Shown: positions 25,316-33,600 of the stretch, one piece after another
Layout of the letters: each line of letters starts with the position of its first letter
How positions within the stretch are numbered: position 1 is the stretch's first letter
DNA from: Janthinobacterium lividum
Lineage (GTDB): Bacteria; Pseudomonadota; Gammaproteobacteria; Burkholderiales; Burkholderiaceae_D
Length of the DNA stretch: 64,000 nucleotides
NCBI RefSeq assembly: GCF_034424625.1
Contig: NZ_CP139977.1
Location: 186,001-250,000, forward strand
Direction of reading: 5' to 3'
Position numbers and translations under genes: made by a program
The notes under the pieces: generated by a model
Database searches by the model: none
What the model was told of the DNA's origin: nothing
What the model saw: the letters and a program-made list of their open reading frames with translations, nothing else

Positions 25316-25504
25316 TTGCAATGCGGTAAAGAAATAGTTTCTCTACTCTACAGTTTCCAAGATACGCCAGATTTGGCGGGTCATGGGATAGCGAATGTTG
25401 CGACGAATCAATCGTTTGGAAAATACATCAATTTTTTGAAGACGAATGGGATGAAGATGGCTCGATTTACACAACGATCAAAAAAACTAAAGAGCGCGCT
25501 GTGA
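25316..25504 (+). CDS. Possible small protein coupled to the antiporter
   Basis: A 62-codon frame from TTG 25316 has no in-frame ATG until codons 45-47. Its TGA overlaps the GTG start of the antiporter (GTGA, 25501-25504), the arrangement of translationally coupled genes. The C-terminus is strongly basic (KMARFTQRSKKLKSAL). No ribosome-binding site or family can be named, so it may be a leader peptide or chance. Confidence 0.35.
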   Translation: MQCGKEIVSLLYSFQDTPDLAGHGIANVATNQSFGKYINFLKTNGMKMARFTQRSKKLKSAL

Positions 25505-26802
25505 CAGCATCTTTTTATATCGCCTTCCTATTCTGTCTGCTGGGACCTTTGATCATAGCCAAGACGTTCGGACTATCCAAAGTAGTTCCATTGGTATTCA
25601 TTCAAATTGGACTTGGCGCGACAATAAAATATTCTGGACTCTTCGATTGGTTGAATGGAAAAGGCATTGATGTTTTGCATGGTCCCTTGAAAACTTCATT
25701 GGAGGGACTTGGATGGTTAGGTGTATCACTTTTTGTCGCGTTTAGCGGGCATTGCAGTACGCTGCCAAGCCGCAACGAAGGTGGTCGCTATCGATTCGCC
25801 TATGTCAGCGTGATAGCCTTCTGTGTGACATCGAGTATGGGAAGTTACCTGGGCCTGAAGATTCTTCAGTTAAATCCAAGCTATATCGGGCAGGTCTCTT
25901 CTCCAATCTTGTTCTCAATTAGTATCGGCATATGTTTGTCTGTTACGGCTTTGCCGGTGTTGATCAGTATTCTCGATGAGTCATCCCTTATACGGCATCG
26001 AATTGGTCAACTGGCAGTGCGTTGTGCCATGCTTGATGAGCTCTGGTTGTGGATGGCATTGAGCATCATTCTGTCCTATGTGGGTGCTACTACATCGTGG
26101 GCAGTAGTGGCAAGAATGCTTGCCTTCGCAATATACTGTGTTGTATTGCTGGCGGTCGTTGCTCCACTACTGCGTCGCTACCACCAGAATAAAACAGTAC
26201 CGTACGGCGGTCCAGTATTAGCCATCACAGTCGTATTATTGTCCGCATCGCTCACCGACATGCTCGGCCTCCATGGAATACTCGGGGCATTTCTGGGAGG
26301 GATGATTCTTCCCCAGGCCGTATTAAAAGAGTGCGAGTCCACATTTCGACCGGCCGTCACTTATCTTCTTCTGCCCATCTATTTTTTTAGTAGCGGAACA
26401 CGTCTCGACTTACCAGGTGGCGATGGCATGTTCTGGTTACTCGTGTTTGTCCTCACATTTAGCACCATATTTGTGAAGGGCGGAGTGGTGATGTTGGTTG
26501 GGAGACTGACGGGCCTACGCTGGAAGGAAAGTATCCAATTAGGCGTCCTGCTGCAGTGTAAGGGGTTAGTGGAATTGATTGTGATCGGGATACTTCTGGA
26601 TGTTGGCATTATTGGAGTTACCACCTATTCAGCACTGGCTCTGATGGCACTGTTCAGTACCGCACTCACGCTACCTCTTTTTCGGCTACTGACATGGGTC
26701 TTTGAAAAAAGTCATAGCAGCGATCTTGCCACATATACAGTGAATCACGAACCTCTGTACGCAGTGAGTGAACAAGGTGTGGAAAGAAGTAAAAATGATT
26801 AA
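25501..26802 (+). CDS. CPA2-family cation/proton antiporter (Kef/NapA-like membrane domain)
   Basis: The product is 433 aa from GTG 25501, with AGAG 6 nt upstream. About 12 hydrophobic segments cover residues 1-400 and no C-terminal RCK/TrkA domain follows, so it is a bare transporter domain. Family landmarks: SISIGICLSVTALPVLISIL with the unwound helix, AMLDELWLW where CPA2 members normally have Asp-Asp, FLGGMILP, and CKGLVELIVIGILLDVGII in the second half. The family exchanges Na+ or K+ for H+. The base composition is visibly more AT-rich than the PKS genes. In a polyketide cluster it may export ions or counter an ionophoric product; this is inference. Confidence 0.85.
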   Translation: MTASFYIAFLFCLLGPLIIAKTFGLSKVVPLVFIQIGLGATIKYSGLFDWLNGKGIDVLHGPLKTSLEGLGWLGVSLFVAFSGHCSTLPSRNEGGRYRFAYVSVIAFCVTSSMGSYLGLKILQLNPSYIGQVSSPILFSISIGICLSVTALPVLISILDESSLIRHRIGQLAVRCAMLDELWLWMALSIILSYVGATTSWAVVARMLAFAIYCVVLLAVVAPLLRRYHQNKTVPYGGPVLAITVVLLSASLTDMLGLHGILGAFLGGMILPQAVLKECESTFRPAVTYLLLPIYFFSSGTRLDLPGGDGMFWLLVFVLTFSTIFVKGGVVMLVGRLTGLRWKESIQLGVLLQCKGLVELIVIGILLDVGIIGVTTYSALALMALFSTALTLPLFRLLTWVFEKSHSSDLATYTVNHEPLYAVSEQGVERSKND

Positions 26803-26940
26803 CTGTGAGCATGGCTGATATTGATTGTTTTATCTTCGGAATAAACGTCAGGATTTCAGTAACCATGCAGAAAAAAATCTGCCGGATAAGGTGCTCTCGA
26901 CCCGACGCTTCTTTATTCGGTAGTGTGAATTTCTAGTCCT

Positions 26941-27075
26941 TTGAGTAAATCAGATGACGGTATCGATAATGATTGGAACAAGTTGTTGGCGCTGATGAGG
27001 GAAAGCGACGAGTTTGCGTCTGGTAAATTTATAAAGAATGCGATCACACTATATAAAAGGTTGCAAAATGACTGA
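26941..27075 (+). CDS. Possible 44-aa ORF overlapping the halogenase start
   Basis: A short frame from TTG 26941 reads as a hydrophilic helical peptide (SDDGIDNDWNKLLALMRESD...). It ends with TGA at 27073-27075, overlapping the ATG of the halogenase-like gene by eight bases. Composition is protein-like, but there is no ribosome-binding site, so the start is doubtful. Otherwise 26803-27067 is leader sequence. Confidence 0.3.
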   Translation: MSKSDDGIDNDWNKLLALMRESDEFASGKFIKNAITLYKRLQND

Positions 27076-28666
27076 TACGGATATTCTGGTAATGGGCGGT
27101 GGTTTGGCAGGTTTGACGTTGGCCCGCCAGTTGCGAATGGCACTGCCGAATGCAAGTATAACGGTCATCGAAAGAGGGCAACGGCCAGCACCAGAGGCTG
27201 CCTATAAAGTGGGTGAGTCCAGCGTAGAGGTGGCCGCACACTATTTCGGTGAGCGCTTGAAGCTGAAAGAGCATATCGAGGCCGATCAGTTACCGAAGTT
27301 GGGTCTCAGATTTTTCCTGCCACATGGCGACAATTCCGAAGTAACCAAGCGGCTTGAAATCGGACAGAGCAAGTATCCAACAGTGCCCAGCTATCAATTG
27401 GACCGTGGACGCTTCGAAAACCACTTGCATGACCTGAACCTGGCCGATGGCGTGGTTATTTACGACAGAGCGCGGGTGCAAGCCGTGGATTTGCGTCCGG
27501 GTGATCGGCATGAAGTTAAGTTCGTTCATGGTGATGAGGTTAAAACAATCACCTGCCGATGGCTGGTGGATGCCGCTGGACGCAATAAAATCTTGAAGCG
27601 CAAACAGGGCCTGGAAAAAGACAGCCCATTGAGCAATGCCGCCGTATGGTTCAGGGTGGGAGTGGACATCGATATTTCCGACCTGAGTGATGATCCTGAA
27701 TGGTTGGGCCGCACCGGTCCATCGCGGCGCTTCAGCACCAACCATTTCATGGGACCAGGATACTGGGTATGGTTCATTCCGCTTGCCTCCGGATCCACTA
27801 GCATTGGCATCGTCTTTGATAACAAAATGCATGACTTCAAAGCGGTGAACTCGTTTGACAAGGCAATGGCTTGGCTGCATCAGAACGAGCCGCAGTGTGC
27901 CAAGTTGATCGAACCGCACGGCGGCAAGGTGCAGGATTTCATGGGTTTTCAGGATTATGCCCATGGCTGCAAGCAGGTCTACTCGAAGGATCGCTGGTGC
28001 ATCACCGGCGAAGCCGGTGTGTTCATCGATCCTTTCTATTCGCCAGGCAGCGATCTGATTGCTTATAGCAATGACTTTATCACCGAACTCATTGTCAAGG
28101 ATATGCGCGGCGAGGACATCAGTCAATTGGCGCCAACCTACGATCGTATGTACTTGAATCTGACTGAAACTGTGCTCATGATTTACGACGGCTTGTATCC
28201 GAAATTCGGCAACAGCTTTGTCATGATCCAGAAGGTTCTTTGGGACAGCGTGCTGTATCTCGGGGTGACCTGTCTATTGTATTTCAACCGTAAGTTATAT
28301 GACTTGCAGTTTTTGGCCCGTGTCGACACCGAACTCGCGCGCTATAACGATCTGATGCGTGCGGTGGCGGATCACTTCAAACGCCAGCCAATCAAACACG
28401 ATTCGACGATGGCCGGAGAGTATGTCGATATGTCGAAGATTTTCCTATACGGAAGAAACCTCAACAAGGAATTGTTAATCGAGTATTCGGATGACGATAC
28501 GTTGATCGCGAAGCTGCGCGAGAACCTTGCGCTGCTGGAGGAGCTTTCGAAAAGTGTTTTCAAGAACGAAGACATCGTTGCTGCCAGCTGGAAATCGATG
28601 CCCGTTCCACTTGCCGAACGGGGCAACGGCGAAGTCTTTGATGAAGCAGCGATGGCGTCTAAGTGA
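27068..28666 (+). CDS. Flavin-dependent halogenase-like oxidoreductase
   Basis: The product is 532 aa from ATG 27068, with AAAAGG 7 nt upstream. The FAD-binding motif is VMGGGLAGLTLARQL (residues 7-21). Two signatures separate flavin halogenases from monooxygenases, and both are present: WVWFIP (WxWxIP, about residue 233) and the FxPxSxG type, FIDPFYSPGS (about 318). A Lys in LPKLGLRFF may correspond to the catalytic Lys that carries the chloramine. Enzymes of this class use FADH2, O2 and halide and need a separate flavin reductase, which is not in the window. The substrate could be the polyketide or a carrier-bound intermediate. A monooxygenase role cannot be excluded. Confidence 0.75.
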   Translation: MTDTDILVMGGGLAGLTLARQLRMALPNASITVIERGQRPAPEAAYKVGESSVEVAAHYFGERLKLKEHIEADQLPKLGLRFFLPHGDNSEVTKRLEIGQSKYPTVPSYQLDRGRFENHLHDLNLADGVVIYDRARVQAVDLRPGDRHEVKFVHGDEVKTITCRWLVDAAGRNKILKRKQGLEKDSPLSNAAVWFRVGVDIDISDLSDDPEWLGRTGPSRRFSTNHFMGPGYWVWFIPLASGSTSIGIVFDNKMHDFKAVNSFDKAMAWLHQNEPQCAKLIEPHGGKVQDFMGFQDYAHGCKQVYSKDRWCITGEAGVFIDPFYSPGSDLIAYSNDFITELIVKDMRGEDISQLAPTYDRMYLNLTETVLMIYDGLYPKFGNSFVMIQKVLWDSVLYLGVTCLLYFNRKLYDLQFLARVDTELARYNDLMRAVADHFKRQPIKHDSTMAGEYVDMSKIFLYGRNLNKELLIEYSDDDTLIAKLRENLALLEELSKSVFKNEDIVAASWKSMPVPLAERGNGEVFDEAAMASK

Positions 28667-28819
28667 AATCCGGAAGTATCGGGCGCATCAGCTGATGAGT
28701 GCGCAATCCGGATCGGTCGGGTAGCTCAGATTCTCTCGCAAGCCACAGCGGTAGTGCCAGTAGCGGTGCAGCCTGCCGTGCCAGACCGGCTTCGAATGCA
28801 ATATATGAGGAGAAATAGT

Positions 28820-29755
28820 TTGTCACCATTTGAACGAAACCTGGGTATTCGGAATGCCGTGCTCGACGTCCTGCGTCAGGGTGGCTACTATTCGCGGATC
28901 ATGGATGGCGAGGCGGGGCTCGAACGCGTCAAGGAGTTCCTGCTGCGCATGGAGCAGCCGACTCATGGCACGCGCCAACCGATGCAGCACCCAACGTTTC
29001 TGCCTATTTTTCCGGGACTGGATAACCGGCCGATGCGTAGCCCGGAAAACGACCCGGTAGCGGAGTACCTGCGCCAGGCCACGCCGACAATCCGGGAAGA
29101 AGCCCTGCGTCTGAGGGATCGCACGATATCGTACACCGAAGGAATTCTGTCACGCGGAACCTGGCGGATATATCCGCTGTGGTATATGGGTACCAGCCTG
29201 TCATTTCTCACTATTCACTGTCCGCAGATCAAGCGTATCGCCGCCGAGATTCCGGGTTGTGGCATGGCATACCCATTCTCGGAAGCCCTGCTTTCATGGC
29301 AGGATCCCCATACGCATTTGGGAGCGCATTGCAGTATCGATGCGCTGCGCCTGCGTTATAGCGTAGGCATCATCATCGACGCCGAATGCACATTGCGCGT
29401 CGCTGATATCAAAAAACAATGGCAGACAGGTGAATCCATCATCTTCGAGGATTGCTTCGAGCATGAGGCTTGGAACGGCGATAAGAGCCGTCTGGTTTTC
29501 ATCATTGATGTTTGGCATCCCGATCTCACGCTGCTCGAGCGGGAGGCTTTGCAAAGCGCTTTCCGCAAGCGTGAGGTGCGAGAAATCCTTTACGAAAGCC
29601 GTATGTCCGAACAGATGAGGCCATTTCTGCAGCGCCGTTTCATCGAAGAGGATCAGGATCCGGTGGTGCAACGCTACTGGGACCCAAATGCAGTCATTTC
29701 GCGCCCCAAGATCGAGGATTGGGGGACTTGGGACACCGTTCCTCGTTTCTCGTGA
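28820..29755 (+). CDS. Aspartyl/asparaginyl beta-hydroxylase-like Fe(II)/2-oxoglutarate oxygenase
   Basis: TTG 28820 has AGGAG 7 nt upstream and is the best-supported start (311 aa); GTG 28754 and ATG 28805 are in frame upstream. The core matches the aspartyl/asparaginyl beta-hydroxylase fold: PHTHLGAHCSIDALRLRYSV (first iron His and 2-oxoglutarate-binding Arg region, about residue 163), then GESIIFEDCFEHEAWN (second His, about 212) and LVFIIDVWHPDLT. These enzymes hydroxylate a C-H bond with O2 and 2-oxoglutarate. In this setting a tailoring hydroxylation of the polyketide is likely. The C-terminal 60 residues are extra and polar. Confidence 0.8.
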   Translation: MSPFERNLGIRNAVLDVLRQGGYYSRIMDGEAGLERVKEFLLRMEQPTHGTRQPMQHPTFLPIFPGLDNRPMRSPENDPVAEYLRQATPTIREEALRLRDRTISYTEGILSRGTWRIYPLWYMGTSLSFLTIHCPQIKRIAAEIPGCGMAYPFSEALLSWQDPHTHLGAHCSIDALRLRYSVGIIIDAECTLRVADIKKQWQTGESIIFEDCFEHEAWNGDKSRLVFIIDVWHPDLTLLEREALQSAFRKREVREILYESRMSEQMRPFLQRRFIEEDQDPVVQRYWDPNAVISRPKIEDWGTWDTVPRFS

Positions 29756-29823
29756 AAGTGACAGGCGCGTTACCAGGCCTTCGCTTTCTCTGATCTTTCC
29801 GCGCGCCACGTCACTGTACTGAC

Positions 29824-30648
29824 ATGGTTTTTCATGGTCTTGCTACCTGGTTGTCGTCAATGAGTAATGTTGGTTTCAGTAATTGGTTTCACACGCCATT
29901 TGAAAAGCATATTGAAGCAGGAGCGACGGCCAAGCTGTTTTGCTTTCCCTATGCGGGAGCCGGAACCACTTCGTATCATGCATTTTGCAAGGCGTTACCC
30001 GCGCATATTATTCCTTTCGTCGCAAAGCTACCTGGTCGCGAAACGACCCGTAATCAGGCTCCGCTGACCGATATCCACGACATCGTCCAGCAGTTGACCC
30101 GGGCAATACGGCCGTGCCTTGGCGCTGAACCCGTGGTTTTCTGGGGCCATAGCATGGGCGCTCTGGTCGCGTTCGAGGTCGCTCGGCTGTTGGGTGCTGA
30201 CCTGGGACCGCGCCAGCTAATCGTCTCGGGACATGCCGCGCCGCATATACCAGCCCCACCGCGGCCGATATCGGTGGATGAAATGAATGACGCACACTTT
30301 GTCCGAATGCTGGAAAGTTACAACGGTATGCCTTCAGCAATTTTGGAAAATTCCGACTTGCTCAAGCTGATTTTGCCGCAACTGAGGGCTGACTTCCTGG
30401 CCTTGGATTGTTACCGGTATGTTCCAGGCGCCCGGCTTGAGTGCGACATTTTATGTATCAACGGCGAGTCTGATCGCTTAGTCAAGCGCGAACAGGTACT
30501 GGCCTGGCGCGAGGAGACCAGGGGCAGCTTCTCTTGCGAGTGGTTGCCCGGATCGCATTTTTTCATCAATGAAAACCGCGCTGCGCTGGTACGAATAATC
30601 GCTGAGGCAATCGAAGACAAGCGCGTTGGACCGGGGCTGAACTTTTAG
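29824..30648 (+). CDS. Type II thioesterase (alpha/beta hydrolase)
   Basis: The frame starts at ATG 29824; ATG 29833 and ATG 29860 are alternatives and none has a strong ribosome-binding site. The product is up to 274 aa. The N-terminal LFCFPYAGAGTTSYH, the nucleophile elbow WGHSMGALVA (about residue 110), the Asp in NGESDRLV (about 216) and the His in PGSHFFINE (about 243) give the complete Ser-Asp-His triad of RifR-type editing thioesterases. It frees stalled or mis-primed carrier domains by hydrolysis. It ends 12 bases before the first PKS gene and is surely in the same transcript. Confidence 0.9.
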   Translation: MVFHGLATWLSSMSNVGFSNWFHTPFEKHIEAGATAKLFCFPYAGAGTTSYHAFCKALPAHIIPFVAKLPGRETTRNQAPLTDIHDIVQQLTRAIRPCLGAEPVVFWGHSMGALVAFEVARLLGADLGPRQLIVSGHAAPHIPAPPRPISVDEMNDAHFVRMLESYNGMPSAILENSDLLKLILPQLRADFLALDCYRYVPGARLECDILCINGESDRLVKREQVLAWREETRGSFSCEWLPGSHFFINENRAALVRIIAEAIEDKRVGPGLNF

Positions 30649-30660
30649 GGGGCGAGCACT

Positions 30661-33600
30661 ATGCTGGAAGTTGTCAATACTTATCTACATGGATACATGG
30701 CGATGCCGATGCTGGGTGTTTGCCGTGATCTCGGGATTTTCTCGGCAATGGAAAAGGGACCGGTCAGCGTACGGCAGATCAGCGATGACTTATCGGCCAA
30801 CGCCGGATATTGTGGCCTCGTATTCCGTGCCTTGCATGCTCTGGGCTGTATCGAATCGACAGACCGTGAGGTGTACACGCTCAGTGAACGGTTTCGTCGT
30901 GGCTGGAACGTGCCCGCGTTGATCGAGGATATCTACCGGATCGATTTCGGCGCCTATCTTTGGAATGGGGCGGAGGTTGAGCGCCTTGATCACTGGTTGA
31001 TCGCGTCGGCCCGCGGATGGAACACGAGTGATACCGAACTCGGCAACCTGATGGACGGTGCGATCATGGTGCCGCTGTTGCTGGCGTTAGCCCAAAAAGG
31101 CATCGGGCAGGAGTCGAGTTCTTCCGGTGCACTGGCGCCCCATGTCCATCTACATGTCCAGCCACAGTTACAAGCCTACTTAGCGGCGAAGGACATGCTG
31201 GAGCATGGCGCATCGTTCACGCTCAATGAGCGCGGCCTGTACTTGTGCGAGCGGGCGCTAACAATGGCGTCCACTGCATCTTACAGACCGATGCTGCTGG
31301 GGCTGCGGGAGCTCTTGTGTGGCGATCCGTCGCGCGTGCTCGGACGCGATGCAGATGGCCACGAAACGCACGTGGACCGCACGCTCAATGTTATTGGTAG
31401 CGGATTCCAGCACAACAAATATTTCAAGGATCTCGCCGAACTGGTGGTCGCTATATTCGACAGTGAACCGCTGGAAGAGCAGCCGCGCTACATCATCGAC
31501 ATGGGATGCGGCGACGGCGCCTTGCTGAAGACCTTGTATTCGGCCATTGCGGAACATAGTCTGCGCGGCCGGCACTTGGAGAAGTACCCCTTACTGTTGA
31601 TCGGCGCGGACTTCAACGAGAAATCGCTACAGGCAGCGGCGCGCACCCTGGACGGCCTCCCGCATCTCGTGTTGAAGGGGGATATCGCCAAACCGCAGAC
31701 GCTATTGGACGACCTGAAGGCCCATGGCGTGACCGATGCCGATGCGATGCTGCACGTGCGCTCATTCCTGGACCATGACCGGCCATTGCACGTGCAGCCG
31801 GACGTCGCCGATGCCCATCCGCGTGACGATCTCATTTACGTCAATGCCGCGGGTGACCGGATCGGCTCAGTGGCCATCACGCGCGACTTGCGCGAGCATC
31901 TGGCGCGCTGGTCGGGTATCCTGGGGCGACACGGCCTTATCCTGCTCGAAGTCTTTTCCTTGCCGGTTGATTTGACCCGGGAGTACTTCAGCCAGACAGA
32001 ATGTTTTCACTTCGATTTCTACCACGCGATGTCCAGGCAAGCGCTGGTCGGAGCCGGGACGTTTCACCAGGCTTTGGCAAGCGCTGGCCTGTATCCGAAT
32101 CGGGAGTCGCTGGTTCGCTATCCCAGCACCATGCCGTTTTCGCGCATCGTGTTGCAACATGTGCAGTCCAAGCCGTTCGCGGTGCGGCCGCTACGCCTGG
32201 ACGATGTCCCCGATCTGCTGGCCATTGACCGCGCCTGCTGGCCTGAAAACCTGCGCTTGACGGTTGGCGAGATCGAGCGGCGCCATGCCATGTTCCCCGA
32301 GGGGCAGTTCGTGGTCGAGTACGAGCAGCGTGTCGTCGGCGTGCTGTACACCCAGCGCATCGACGACCTCGAGCGGATCCTGGCTTCGCAGTACACGGAT
32401 TATCTCAACGCGCACGTCGATCAAGGACACTATTGGCAACTGCTCGGCCTAAGCATGCATCCCGACTATCAGTCACTCGCCCTGGGTGATCAACTGCTGG
32501 AACATGTGCTGGATATGGCGGCGCTGACGGCAGGGGTGGAAGCGGTCTACGGTATTACCCGTTGCCTGTCATTCCGCGCCCAATCGGAATCGATGGCGAA
32601 CTATGTCCAACGCAAGGATGAGCAGGGACTGCCGGTCGATCCGCTGCCACGCTTCCACTGCAGTCACGGGGCAACGATCGAGCAAATCGTTCCCGGCGCG
32701 CGGCCGGAGGACATCGAAAATGATGGTGCCGGTGTATTGATCCGGTATGACCTGGCCACGCGCTTGCGCGGGTCGCGGGGGGGAGGGAGCGTTGCGCCGG
32801 TTGGTGAGTGCCGCGAGGGAACGCTGGAGACCGTGGCGCGCGCCGTGCGCCGCGTCATGAAGACACCAGAGGATTTTGCCACCGATCGTCCGCTCAAGGA
32901 GCTTGGCCTCGATTCGATGGGATTGATGGAGTTGCGTCTGCTACTGAACCAAGCTTTCGGTATTGAATTCGACCCGGCCTACTTTTTCAATTACACGACC
33001 GCCAAGGCGATCGCCGGCTTCATTGCGGGCCTGGGTAAGGCCGCGGACGTGGGCGTGCCAGTTACGGAAGCGAGCCAGACCGAATCTGGCGCGGCACCGA
33101 CTGATCCGGCACACTGTGCTGCGTCCGATATCGCGATCGTTGGCATGGCGCTGCGCTTCCCGGGAGGGATTGATACTCCCGAGGCGTTTTGGCAACTGCT
33201 GGCGGATCAGGGATGCGTGATTACGCGACGGCCGAGTGAGCGATGGCGTGAGTACCGCAGCGAACTCGATGGATTGGATGTGCAATATCAGCACATTCAC
33301 CAGGGCGGCTTCCTTGATAACATCGATCAATTCGATGCGGCGTTTTTCCACATCACGCCGCTGGAAGCCCAGGCGCTGGATCCGCAGCAGCGCCTGCTGC
33401 TTGAATTGGCCTGGGAGGCAATGGAGCATGCCGGCATCGATCCGCATGGATTGGCAGGGCAACCGGTTGGCATTTTCCTGGGTGCCAATAGCCACGACTA
33501 CGAGACCTTGACGATACGCCAGCGTGCGCTGGGCAACCTGGATGCCCACTTTGCGGTCGGCAACGCCTTGGCAACCGCCGCGGGCCGCCTGGCGTATTTC

